From positions 1 to 64,000 of the forward strand of contig JAFAZX010000103.1 in NCBI GenBank assembly GCA_019239425.1: 64,000 bases of DNA. The letters run 5' to 3'. The stretch comes from Acidobacteriota bacterium. Lineage in GTDB: Bacteria > Acidobacteriota > Blastocatellia > Pyrinomonadales > Pyrinomonadaceae. Each line of letters begins with the position of its first letter. Within the stretch, counting starts at the first letter, position 1. The notes under the pieces are model-generated. The model ran no database searches and had not been told where the DNA came from. It saw nothing but the letters and a program-made list of their open reading frames with translations. Position numbers and translations under genes: made by a program. Shown here in pieces: positions 40,362 through 48,326 of the stretch.

Positions 40362-42137
40362 ATGTCAGCACAAAGGGACGCGCGCGCCGCCGCCGCGGGC
40401 GCCGCCTTCCTCTCCGCCGACGCCTCGCCCGAAGAGGTCTTCACGCGCGAAGACCTCAGCCCGGCGCAGCAGATGTTCGGCCGCATCGCCGAAGACTTCA
40501 TGCGCGCCGAGGTCTTCCCGCGCGACGCGGAGATTCACGCGAAGGACTGGCCGCTCACGCGCGAGCTTCTCCTGAAGGCCGCCGAGCTCGACCTCCTGCG
40601 CGTGGACATCCCCGAGGCTTACGGCGGCCTCGGACTCGATAAGGTCAGCTCGGCCTTCGTCGGCGAGAAGATCGGCGTGGTGCCCTCTTTCGCCGGCTCG
40701 CTCGGCGCGCACACAGGGATCGGGACGCTGCCGCTCGTCTACTTCGGCACGGAGGCGCAGAAGGCGCGGTACCTGCCGCGACTCGCGTCCGGCGAGTGGG
40801 TCGCGGCGTACGCCCTGACGGAGCCCGGCTCAGGCTCCGACGCGCGCGCCGCGCGGACGCGGGCGACGCCCAGTGAAGACGGCAGGAGTTACGTCCTCAA
40901 CGGCCAGAAGATGTGGATCACGAACGGCGGCTTCGCAGACCTCTTCACCATCTTCGCGCAGGTGGACGGCGACAAGTTCACGGCCTTCCTCGTCGAGCGC
41001 GGCATGGGCGTCCAGAGCGGGCGCGAGGAGCCGAAGCTCGGACTCGACGGCTCTTCCACGACGGCCCTCATCCTTGAGCAGGTGCGCGTGCCGGTCGAGA
41101 ACGTCCTGGGCAAAGTCGGGGAGGGCCACCGCGTCGCCTTCAACGTCCTCAACCTCGGCCGGCTCAAGCTCGGCACGCGCAACATCGGCGGGGCGAAGCA
41201 GGCCTTGACGCGCGCGGCCAACTACGCCGTCGAGCGCAGGCAGTTCGGCCGCGCCATCGCGGAGTTCGGGATGATTAAGCAGAAGCTCGGCGAGATGGCC
41301 GTCCGCTGCTACGTCGGGGACTCGCTTGTCTACCGCACGCTCGGCGACGTCGACCGCGCGCTCGAAGCCGTGCCCGCCGAGGATTCCGAGCAGGTGCTGA
41401 AGGTCATCGAGAGCTTCGCCGTCGAGTGCTCCATCAACAAGGTCTGGACGAGCGAGGCGCTGGCCTACGTCGCGGACGAGGCTTTGCAGACCTACGGCGG
41501 CTACGGCTACTCGAAGGAGTACCCGGCCGAGCGCGCCTACCGCGACGCGCGCATCACGCGCATCTACGAGGGGACGAACGAGATCAACCGCCTCATCATC
41601 CCCACGCGACTTCTGAAGCACGAGGCCGCGCGCGAACTCTTCGACGCCGCGGCCGCGCGCCGCGCGTTGGAAGAACCTGACGCTCAGACGGCGACGCCTG
41701 CGTCGACGCCCCTGCCGTCCGAGCGCGACCTGCTCGCGCGCGCCAAGCGCCTCGTCCGTATTACACTCGGGCTGGCGAAGGAGGCTTACGGCGAACGTCT
41801 CGCCGAAGAACAGGAGGTGCTCGGCCACGTCGCCGACGTCACCGCCGAAGTCTACGCGCTTGAGAGCGCGCTGCTGCGCACCGAGAAGATCGTCGCCGCG
41901 CGCGGCGAGGCCGCCGCCGCCGTCCAGCTCGACATCGCGCGCGTCTACGCCTCGGACGCGGCCGACCGCATGGAGCACTCGGGCAAACAGATTGCGGCCG
42001 CGCTCTCGGACGGCAGAGACACGGCGACGCTCCTCGAAGGCGTGCGCCGGCTCACGCGCCACACGCCGCCCAACACCGTCGCCGCCCGCCGGCGCATCGC
42101 CGACGCGGTTTTACGCGCAGGTCGTTATCATCTTTAA
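40362..42137 (+). CDS. Acyl-CoA dehydrogenase family protein with extra C-terminal domain (FadE/ACAD9-like)
   Basis: From ATG 40362 the protein has 591 residues; a GTG at 40353 is an alternative. IPEAYGGLGLDKVSSAFVGEK, YALTEPGSGSDARAARTRA and RRQFGRAIAEFGMIKQKL belong to the dehydrogenase core. Glu403 in RIYEGTNEINRL is the catalytic base position. About 170 further residues form a helical C-terminal domain as in VLCAD/ACAD9 and bacterial long-chain enzymes. It catalyses the first step of beta-oxidation of longer chains. It is controlled by the divergent TetR gene through the operator at 40270-40289. The stop is followed immediately by a 30-bp-arm palindrome. Confidence 0.94.
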   Translation: MSAQRDARAAAAGAAFLSADASPEEVFTREDLSPAQQMFGRIAEDFMRAEVFPRDAEIHAKDWPLTRELLLKAAELDLLRVDIPEAYGGLGLDKVSSAFVGEKIGVVPSFAGSLGAHTGIGTLPLVYFGTEAQKARYLPRLASGEWVAAYALTEPGSGSDARAARTRATPSEDGRSYVLNGQKMWITNGGFADLFTIFAQVDGDKFTAFLVERGMGVQSGREEPKLGLDGSSTTALILEQVRVPVENVLGKVGEGHRVAFNVLNLGRLKLGTRNIGGAKQALTRAANYAVERRQFGRAIAEFGMIKQKLGEMAVRCYVGDSLVYRTLGDVDRALEAVPAEDSEQVLKVIESFAVECSINKVWTSEALAYVADEALQTYGGYGYSKEYPAERAYRDARITRIYEGTNEINRLIIPTRLLKHEAARELFDAAAARRALEEPDAQTATPASTPLPSERDLLARAKRLVRITLGLAKEAYGERLAEEQEVLGHVADVTAEVYALESALLRTEKIVAARGEAAAAVQLDIARVYASDAADRMEHSGKQIAAALSDGRDTATLLEGVRRLTRHTPPNTVAARRRIADAVLRAGRYHL

Positions 42138-42230
42138 GGCGGAAGCCCGACCGTGAGGGAGGGCGTCGGTGTTCCGTTAAGACTCAAGCAGAGGGAGACA
42201 GACGCCCTCCCTCACGGTCGGGCTTCCGCC
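42138..42230. repeat. GGCGGAAGCCCGACC palindrome, 30-bp perfect arms
   Basis: Arms 42138-42167 and 42201-42230 are perfectly complementary around a 33-base loop. The arm is not a simple heptamer array. It starts one base after the TAA stop of the acyl-CoA dehydrogenase gene and ends 18 bases before the P450 start. Confidence 0.95.
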
Positions 42231-42248
42231 ACGCGCCGTTTGATTGTT

Positions 42249-43628
42249 ATGCCTTCCCGAACCTATCCGCCGGGGCCGAAGGGGGCTCTGCCCGGCCTGT
42301 CGTTTTTGTCGTTCACGCGCGACCCGCTCGGGTTCCTGACGCGCGCGGCGCGCGAGTGCGGCGACGTGGCCTTCTTCGGCGGGATGTCGGACGACTTCTA
42401 CCTGCTCAGCCATCCGGACTTCGTCAAGGACGTGCTCGTCACGCGCAACGCGAGCTTCATGAAGGGGCGCGGGCTGCAACGCGCGAAGCGCCTGCTCGGC
42501 GAAGGTCTTCTGACGAGCGAGCCGCCGCTCCACCGGCGGCAGCGCCGCCTCGCGCAGCCCGCCTTTCATAAGCAGAGGATCAACGCCTACGCGTCTCTGA
42601 TGGTCGATTACGCCCTGCGCCTGGAGCGCGAGCGTTGGGAGGACGGCCGCCCGCTCGACGTGGCGCAGGAGATGATGCACCTGACGCTGGCCGTCGTCGG
42701 CCGCACGCTCTTCGGGACGGAGACGGAGGCCGAGGCCGAGGAGGTGCGCGCGGCGCTCTCGGCGACCATCTCCTCTTTCGCGCAGTTCATGATGCCCTTC
42801 GCGGAGATACTCGGCCGCCTGCCTTTGCCCGCGAACAAACGCTTCGAGCGCGCGCGCGCACGCCTCGACCGAATCATCTACCGCGTCATCGAGGAGCGGC
42901 GCGCGGACGGCGAAGACCGCGGCGACCTCCTCTCGATGCTCCTCGACGCGCAGGACGAAGAGGGCGACGGCACGGGCATGACCGACGAGCAGTTGCGCGA
43001 CGAGGCGATGACGATCTTCCTCGCCGGGCACGAAACAACTGCTAACGCCTTGGCGTGGACTTGGTATCTGCTCTCTCAAAATCCTGAGGTCGAGGCGAGG
43101 CTGCACGCGGAACTCGAAGAGGTCTTGCGGGGCCGTCCGCCGACGGCCGAAGACCTGCCGCGGCTGCGCTACGCGGAGATGGTCTTCGCGGAGTCGATGA
43201 GGCTCTACCCGCCCGCCTGGCTGCTCGGCCGCCGCGCGCTCGAAGACTACGAGGTCGGCGGCTACTTGATTCCGCGCGGCTCTCTCGTCATGCTGAGTCC
43301 TTACGTCATGCACCGCGACCCGCGCTTCTGGCCCGACCCCGAGCGCTTCGACCCCGAACGCTTCACGCCCGAAGCCAAAGCCGCGCGCCCGCAGTTCTCA
43401 TACTTCCCCTTCGGCGGCGGCCCTCGCCGATGCAGCGGCGCGGGCTTCGCGTGGATGGAGGGCGTGCTCGTCCTCGCCGCGCTCGCGCAGCGCTGGCGCC
43501 TGCGGCTCGTGCCGGGGCAGCGCGTCACGCCGCAGCCGGTCGTCACGCTCCGCCCGAGGCGCGGCGTGTTGATGAAGGCCGAACGCCGGGAGGTCAGTTA
43601 CAACTTGAGCGTCGAGGAGAGGGTTTGA
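42249..43628 (+). CDS. Cytochrome P450
   Basis: From ATG 42249 the protein has 459 residues. The I-helix motif is AGHETTANAL (from Ala259), the K-helix motif ESMRLYPPAW, and the haem loop FPFGGGPRRCSGAGFA with Cys395 as the iron ligand (CSG in place of the usual CIG). No membrane anchor is seen, so it is a soluble bacterial class. It probably hydroxylates a fatty acid or another hydrophobic substrate, fitting its place next to acyl-CoA genes; a 4-hydroxy product would feed the kinase/ACAD11 pair, but that is speculation. The longer frame to 42153 translates a palindrome. Confidence 0.93.
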   Translation: MPSRTYPPGPKGALPGLSFLSFTRDPLGFLTRAARECGDVAFFGGMSDDFYLLSHPDFVKDVLVTRNASFMKGRGLQRAKRLLGEGLLTSEPPLHRRQRRLAQPAFHKQRINAYASLMVDYALRLERERWEDGRPLDVAQEMMHLTLAVVGRTLFGTETEAEAEEVRAALSATISSFAQFMMPFAEILGRLPLPANKRFERARARLDRIIYRVIEERRADGEDRGDLLSMLLDAQDEEGDGTGMTDEQLRDEAMTIFLAGHETTANALAWTWYLLSQNPEVEARLHAELEEVLRGRPPTAEDLPRLRYAEMVFAESMRLYPPAWLLGRRALEDYEVGGYLIPRGSLVMLSPYVMHRDPRFWPDPERFDPERFTPEAKAARPQFSYFPFGGGPRRCSGAGFAWMEGVLVLAALAQRWRLRLVPGQRVTPQPVVTLRPRRGVLMKAERREVSYNLSVEERV

Positions 43629-44338
43629 GCAACGTCTATCTCATACGTCACGGGCAGGCGGGCACGCGGGACGAGTACGACACGCTTTCGGAGTTGGGCA
43701 GGCGGCAGGCGCGCCTGCTCGGCGAGCACCTGGTCGGGCAGGGCGTCGGGTTCGCCGCCGCCTACGCGGGCGGGCTGCGGCGCCAGCAGCAGACGGCCGC
43801 GCAGGTCGCGGCCGCTTACGCGGAAGCGGGACTCGCCTTCCCCGAGCTGAAGATCGACGCGGGCTGGGACGAGTTCGACTTCCACCACGTCTACAAGGAG
43901 CTCGCGCCGCTGATGTGCGCGGACGACCCGGAGTTCCGACGCGAGCACGAGGAGATGCTCGCCGAGGCGCGCGCGAGCGCCTTAGACCCTTCGGCCGACG
44001 TGCACAGGCGCTGGCGCAACTCGGACACGAAGGCCATGGACGCCTGGGTCGAAGGGCGCTACCCGTACTCGGGCGAGAGCTGGGAGCAGTTCCTGGCGCG
44101 CGTCGCGGCCTGCCGCCCGGAGGCGGGCGGGAACGTCGCGGTCTTCACCTCGGCCGTCCCGGCGGCGGTCTGGACGGCGCGCACGGTCGAGGCCGCAAGC
44201 ACACACGTCCCGCGCCTCGCGGCCGTCCTCCTCAACACCGCCTACACCGTCCTCCAACTGCGCGCGGACGAGGCGCTCCTCCTCACCTTCAACGCCGTCC
44301 CGCACCTCCACGCGCCGGAGCTGAGAACAAGACGATGA
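43625..44338 (+). CDS. Histidine phosphatase family protein
   Basis: With TTG 43625 the protein has 237 residues. LIRHGQAG near the N-terminus is the RHG motif of the phosphoglycerate-mutase-like phosphatases. The second His and acidic residue are less clear. The start codon overlaps the P450 stop (TTGA) and follows GAGGAGAGGG inside the P450 gene, so translation is coupled. The open frame upstream of this point only lies within the P450 gene. Substrate unknown; it may be a broad phosphatase working with the P450 or on a phosphorylated intermediate. Confidence 0.87.
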   Translation: MSNVYLIRHGQAGTRDEYDTLSELGRRQARLLGEHLVGQGVGFAAAYAGGLRRQQQTAAQVAAAYAEAGLAFPELKIDAGWDEFDFHHVYKELAPLMCADDPEFRREHEEMLAEARASALDPSADVHRRWRNSDTKAMDAWVEGRYPYSGESWEQFLARVAACRPEAGGNVAVFTSAVPAAVWTARTVEAASTHVPRLAAVLLNTAYTVLQLRADEALLLTFNAVPHLHAPELRTRR

Positions 44339-44340
44339 TA

Positions 44341-44428
44341 AGAGGGGTGTTGGGTGTTGGGTGTTGGGTGCTGGGGAAGAAGAGGCAGTTTTACCCAGCA
44401 CCTAACACCCAACACCCAACACCCCTCT
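44341..44428. repeat. GTGTTGG-type palindrome, 35-bp arms
   Basis: Arms 44341-44376 and 44394-44428 pair with one mismatch in 35 bases; four to five GTGTTGG units per arm. The loop contains AGAGGCAGTTTTA, similar to the loop at 31988 (AAGCAGTCTTTAA). It lies between convergent genes and can act as a two-way terminator. Confidence 0.95.
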
Positions 44429-44433
44429 TCGCT

Positions 44434-44865
44434 CTACTCCCCCGCCTGCGCCCAGCGTTCGAGGAGGCGGCGGCGGCCCTCAAGCTTCTTTTCGATGTCA
44501 GGGACTTTCAGGACGAGCTGTTCGAGGTTCGATAAATAGTCGGGTTCGCCGATGGCCTCGCGCAGTTCGGCGAGGAAGGGCTGGAGCTTGGCGTAGACGA
44601 CGATGTGCTCCGTGTTGCCTCCCAGGAAGAGGCGCTCGTCGATGCCGCCGTTGTTAACGAACGAGGCCGCCACGTCCCAGTGCGAGACGACCATGCGGTA
44701 GAAGGCGCTCTGCCTCTGGCCGCTTAGCATCAGACGCACGATCTCCTTGCCCGACTGCGGCGCGAACTGCGTGAAGAACCAAGCGCGCGCCTCGCGCATC
44801 AGCGCCTCGCCCCTGATCTCGTACAGCTTCAGAATCGCCAGCACGTCCAAAGGCTTCGTCTCCAC
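44434..44865 (-). CDS. Hypothetical protein, helical
   Basis: A protein of 143 residues that I do not recognise. It is rich in predicted helix (LAILKLYEIRGEALMREARAW, then LFLGGNTEHIVVYAKLQPFL), with no signal peptide or membrane segment. The codon use is like its neighbours and it lies 19 bases after the TPR gene in the same direction, so it is very probably real. It could be a small cytoplasmic regulator or adaptor. Confidence 0.75.
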   Translation of the reverse strand: METKPLDVLAILKLYEIRGEALMREARAWFFTQFAPQSGKEIVRLMLSGQRQSAFYRMVVSHWDVAASFVNNGGIDERLFLGGNTEHIVVYAKLQPFLAELREAIGEPDYLSNLEQLVLKVPDIEKKLEGRRRLLERWAQAGE

Positions 44866-44884
44866 GCGCCCTTCCTCCTCTTCC

Positions 44885-45592
44885 TTATCTCGTGAACCCG
44901 TCGGCCGCGTTCGCCACCTTCAAGGCCGCCGCCCCGTCCTTCGACTGACCCGCCAGGAGCTTCCGGCAGAGTTTGAGGTTCTGCGCGGCCTCCTCGAAGG
45001 GCGCGTCCGACTGTCGCACGGCGGCCTCGAACTCGCGCTCGGCCTCGCTCAAGCGGCCCGCGCGCGCCAGCACCACCCCGAGGTCGTTGTGGCCCGCGGG
45101 GAACTTGTCCTTGGAGAGCTTAATCGCCTCCCTGAAGTGGCCGGCCGCGCTTTCCCCGTCGCCCGCGCGCGCCGCCAGCATCCCGAGTTTGTAGTGCGCC
45201 AGCGCGTAACCCTTCTTCGCCGCCTGCTCGTACGCCGCCCTCGCCTCCGGCTCCCGCCGTAACTCTTCGAGCGCGACGCCGAGCGCGTATGAAGCCTTCG
45301 GGTAGGAACGGCCGCGCGCCTCGATGGCCTGCCTGTAGCTCCGCGCCGCCTCTTCGGTCTGCCACAGCTCGAAGCGGCAGACGCCGACGTTGTAGAGCGC
45401 CTGCGCGTAAGCCTCGTCCTCCGCGCGCGACACGCGCTCGTACTCCGCGATGGCCAGCTTGTACTCGCCGCGCGCGTAATGCTCGTTGCCGCGCGCGATG
45501 GCCTCCCGCGCGCGCTCCTGCGCCGCGGCCGTCGCGCCGAACAAGAGCAGAAACAGCAGCGCCGTCAACAGCCCATTCCAAGTCCTCTTCAT
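44885..45592 (-). CDS. Exported tetratricopeptide-repeat protein
   Basis: A protein of 235 residues. A signal peptide of about 25 residues (LLTALLFLLLFGATAAAQ) is followed by five or more TPR units, for example AIARGNEHYARGEYKLAIAEY, AQALYNVGVCRFELWQTEEA and PAGHNDLGVVLARAGRLSEAE. It probably acts as a periplasmic protein-protein scaffold. ATG 45592 follows GGAGATTTCGGAGCG. It precedes the unknown 143-residue gene in the same direction. Partner unknown. Confidence 0.88.
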   Translation of the reverse strand: MKRTWNGLLTALLFLLLFGATAAAQERAREAIARGNEHYARGEYKLAIAEYERVSRAEDEAYAQALYNVGVCRFELWQTEEAARSYRQAIEARGRSYPKASYALGVALEELRREPEARAAYEQAAKKGYALAHYKLGMLAARAGDGESAAGHFREAIKLSKDKFPAGHNDLGVVLARAGRLSEAEREFEAAVRQSDAPFEEAAQNLKLCRKLLAGQSKDGAAALKVANAADGFTR

Positions 45593-45705
45593 CGCTCCGA
45601 AATCTCCTCCCCGTCGGATTAACTGACGCGGGTGAGATTAAGCCTCGGAGGGGCCGCGGGTCTTTCCCGTTATTGCTGGGCCTTGCACAAACTTGCTGCG
45701 CGCTT

Positions 45706-46563
45706 TCAGGCCCGCAGCATCTGCCTGTAAGACTGCGGCGTCGTGCCCGTCAGCCTCCGGAAGAGTCGCGTGAAGTGGCTCTGGTGACTGAAGCCCGTGC
45801 GCAGGCCGACCTCCGCGAGCGGCAGCTGACTCTCCGCGAGCAGGGCCTTCGCGCGCTCGACCCTGAACTTGATCAGGTGCTGGTGCGGGGTGGTGCCGGT
45901 CGCGCGCTTGAACTCGCGCGCGAAGTGAAACGTGCTCATCGCGGCCTCGCCCGCCAAATCTTCGAGCGTCAGCTCGCGCCCGTGATGCTCCTCGATGTAG
46001 GAGAGCACCTGGCGCAGGCGGCGGCCCGTCAGCCCGCCCTTGAAGTGCGGGTGCGCGGCGCCCGCGTCCGTGTAGTTCCGCAGGACGTGCACGGCGAGCA
46101 CGTTCGCCAGGGACTCCGCGTAGAGGCGGCCGCCCGGCGCCGCCGAGTCCATCTCGGACATCAGAGCCATGCCGACGCTCGTCACGACGGGGTCGTGCGC
46201 GTTCGCGCGCGCGACGACCTCGAAGCCCACGCCGGCGTCCGACTCGCGCGCCGCGCGCTCGACCAGGGCGGGGTTGAGGTAGATGCCGAGGCATTCGGTG
46301 TCGCCGCCGACGCGCGTCGAGAAGGGTTCGCCCGAAGGGATGAGGCAGACGCTGCCGCGCCTCTGCGCCGCGGCGCGCAGCCCGCCCGCCGTCCGCATCT
46401 CGCCGCTGCACCCGCTCAGCGCGAGCAGGAGCAGGTGCTCGCCGTGCGCGTGCTCCGGCAGCTCGCCCGCGCGCAGGCGGTAGTGCTCGACGCGCAGAGG
46501 CCCCCAGGCGGCGCCGCGCTTCTCCACGAAGGGCGAGGACGTGTGAACTTCGTTTCGGCTCAT
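45706..46563 (-). CDS. AraC-family transcriptional regulator
   Basis: A protein of 285 residues. The N-terminal 160 residues form a cupin-like sensor (EHYRLRAGELPEHAHGEHLLL and RRGSVCLIPSGEPFS). The C-terminal 100 residues have two helix-turn-helix motifs: LTLEDLAGEAAMSTFHFAREFK and LAEVGLRTGFSHQSHFTRLF. It probably binds a small molecule and activates transcription. Its ATG overlaps the stop of the TetR gene (ATGA), so the two regulators are translationally coupled. No target operon is obvious; nearby candidates are the TPR gene pair or genes elsewhere. Confidence 0.92.
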   Translation of the reverse strand: MSRNEVHTSSPFVEKRGAAWGPLRVEHYRLRAGELPEHAHGEHLLLLALSGCSGEMRTAGGLRAAAQRRGSVCLIPSGEPFSTRVGGDTECLGIYLNPALVERAARESDAGVGFEVVARANAHDPVVTSVGMALMSEMDSAAPGGRLYAESLANVLAVHVLRNYTDAGAAHPHFKGGLTGRRLRQVLSYIEEHHGRELTLEDLAGEAAMSTFHFAREFKRATGTTPHQHLIKFRVERAKALLAESQLPLAEVGLRTGFSHQSHFTRLFRRLTGTTPQSYRQMLRA

Positions 46564-47276
46564 GCTTTTGTCCTGCGCCGCGGCGCGCCGCGCGCCCCCT
46601 TCTTCTGTTCGGGCGAGGGTAAGAGCTTCAGACCTTCGGGCGTGGCGAGTCGCCGCAGGCGTTCGAGCACGCCCGCGCGCGCCCGCGCGAATGCCTGCCG
46701 GTCGCCGTGGAGCTGGAAGGCCCAGTTCGCGCCCATCTCAAGCGCGTTCAGCTCGAAGGCGAGCTGCGCCGCGTCGGCCCCGTTGTCCAACTGGCCTTCG
46801 CCCTGCGCCTCCGCGACCGAGCGGCCGAGCACCGACAGCCACTCCTTCATGATGGCGGCGACGCGGTCGCGCACCGGGCCGGGGCGGCCGTCGAACTCGG
46901 CCGCGGCCGCCGCGAAGAAGCAGCCGCCGCGGAAGACCTCGCGCCTGACGTATTCGAGCCACACGTCGCACAGTCCCCACAGGCGCGGCAGACCTTTGGG
47001 CGCCTCGAAGGCCGGGCGGACGACTTCGCGGACGAAGATGTCGCGCGCGGCCTCGACGGTCGCGAGCTGCAACTCCTCCTTCGCGCCGAAGTGCGCGAAG
47101 AGTCCGCTCTTGCTCATCGAAAGCTCCGCCGCGAGCCGCCCGATGGTCAGTCCCTCGAGCCCCTCCACGGACGCGACGTGCACGGCCGCCTCGAGGATGG
47201 CCTGCCGCGTGCGCTCGCCGTGCGCCCTCCGCGCCCGGGCCGCCGCCCCCTTCTCATCTTTAGCCGGGACAGTCAC
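46560..47276 (-). CDS. TetR-family transcriptional regulator
   Basis: With GTG 47276 the protein has 238 residues. GERTRQAILEAAVHVASVEG and LAAELSMSKSGLFAHFGAKEEL form the TetR DNA-binding domain. The C-terminal part is like TetR_C_16 regulators. The tail is basic (KKGARGAPRRRTKA). The perfect palindrome ACGAACGTTCGT at 47293-47304 lies 16 bases upstream and is the probable autoregulatory site. The downstream AraC gene overlaps its stop. The longer open frame upstream crosses the operator and is not credible. Confidence 0.9.
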   Translation of the reverse strand: MTVPAKDEKGAAARARRAHGERTRQAILEAAVHVASVEGLEGLTIGRLAAELSMSKSGLFAHFGAKEELQLATVEAARDIFVREVVRPAFEAPKGLPRLWGLCDVWLEYVRREVFRGGCFFAAAAAEFDGRPGPVRDRVAAIMKEWLSVLGRSVAEAQGEGQLDNGADAAQLAFELNALEMGANWAFQLHGDRQAFARARAGVLERLRRLATPEGLKLLPSPEQKKGARGAPRRRTKA

Positions 47277-47292
47277 CGCCGCGCAATATAGC

Positions 47293-47304
47293 ACGAACGT
47301 TCGT
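47293..47304. promoter_or_regulatory. Palindrome ACGAACGTTCGT, probable TetR operator
   Basis: Perfect 12-bp palindrome within AT-richer sequence (TATAGCACGAACGTTCGTTTTG), directly in front of the TetR gene. TetR-type proteins commonly bind such sites in their own promoter. It differs from the operator at 40270-40289. Confidence 0.65.
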
Positions 47305-47392
47305 TTTGCGGAAGGATTTTTCCGCCGCAGAGACACGCGACGCCCGGGGCGGCGGCGGCGCCGCCGCCCGACCTTTGCATGACGGCCGCGCC

Positions 47393-48325
47393 TCAAACCC
47401 AGTCGTTCGCCGGCACGCCCTTTACCTGCTTTGGACGTGAGACCTCGAAGTCGCGCCGGGCGGTGATGACTTTCTTGCCGCGCAGTTGGGCTTCCAGTCT
47501 GTATTTGCCTTCGGGCAAGGTTTGCAGGCAGCCGAGACGGCCCTTCCCCACCTCCTTGCCGTTCAGCAGCCAGACCAAATTCATCACGTCGTCGTCCGCC
47601 CTCTGCCGGTCGATCACCTCGGCCTCCAGAGTGACGGGGTGCCAGGGGGCAAAGGTCGCCCGTTCGCGCGGGCGCACGATCCGCAGGGTCGGCGGCAGCG
47701 GGGGAACTGAGAACGCCTCGGTCACGGCGACGGCGGTGCGCATCCCGCTGGTGTAGGTGACAATCAGGCGGCACTCGTCGCCGCCGGGCAGGCGCCCGAA
47801 CTCCAGTTCGAGTTCCTTCGTCGGGCGGGAGAGGGCTGCCGTCAGGTAGCGAGTTTCCCCCCACTGGTAGAGGACTTTGACGTAGGCGTCCGGCGCCGGC
47901 TCGGAGCATTGCAACCGCAGCCGGTATTTTTTTCTGCGATCAACCTTCGCCGCCTTCCACTCGACTGTGAGTTGCGGCGGCTCTCCCAGCGGGACGGAGA
48001 GGATCACGGTGTCCCCTCTGAGAAAACGCAGTTCCCGGCCGCCGGCCCGGAGCGGGATGCGCCCCTCGACGATGGAGCCGCCGGGCGAGAGGTTGGCGCA
48101 GACGGAAGGCTCCGCCACGGCTACCGGCTCGCGGGACAGCAGACGCTTCTCGGAGTCGTACAGCGCGAGAGAGTGGTCGCCGCCGGCCGGAATCTTTCCG
48201 GGCCTGGTCACGTAGGTGGAGTGGCAGCCGACCGGGATGAACTTGAGGTCGTCACGCAGGATGCCACGGAATATCAACACCTCGGTGGACTTGCCGCGTC
48301 TTTGCGCTTGGTGCCATGTGTTCAT
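47393..48325 (-). CDS. Hypothetical protein with C-terminal Ig-like domain, partner of the metzincin gene
   Basis: A protein of 310 residues, family not recognised. There is no signal peptide (it starts MNTWHQAQRRGKSTEV). The first part is beta-rich (RDDLKFIPVGCHSTYVTRPGK). From about residue 205 an Ig-like domain is visible (RPRERATFAPWHPVTLEAEV and VWLLNGKEVGKGR). It follows the 973-residue gene by one base, and its AGGAG ribosome site is inside that gene's last codons (TGA-A-ATG), so both are translated together. It may bind or deliver the larger protein. Function unknown. Confidence 0.82.
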   Translation of the reverse strand: MNTWHQAQRRGKSTEVLIFRGILRDDLKFIPVGCHSTYVTRPGKIPAGGDHSLALYDSEKRLLSREPVAVAEPSVCANLSPGGSIVEGRIPLRAGGRELRFLRGDTVILSVPLGEPPQLTVEWKAAKVDRRKKYRLRLQCSEPAPDAYVKVLYQWGETRYLTAALSRPTKELELEFGRLPGGDECRLIVTYTSGMRTAVAVTEAFSVPPLPPTLRIVRPRERATFAPWHPVTLEAEVIDRQRADDDVMNLVWLLNGKEVGKGRLGCLQTLPEGKYRLEAQLRGKKVITARRDFEVSRPKQVKGVPANDWV

Positions 48326-48326
48326 T

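Noticed and set aside
42249..44338. P450 as part of a secondary-metabolite cluster
   Set aside because: No polyketide synthase, peptide synthetase, terpene cyclase or tailoring genes nearby; neighbours are acyl-CoA catabolism genes.
47325..47336. Isolated CCGCAGAGACAC resembling half an ACAGAGGC arm
   Set aside because: Only 12 bases match and there is no second arm; it could be a remnant or chance.
47348..47374. GGCGGCGGC/GCCGCCGCC hairpin after the Ig-domain gene as terminator
   Set aside because: Zero-loop simple-sequence palindrome without a U tract.
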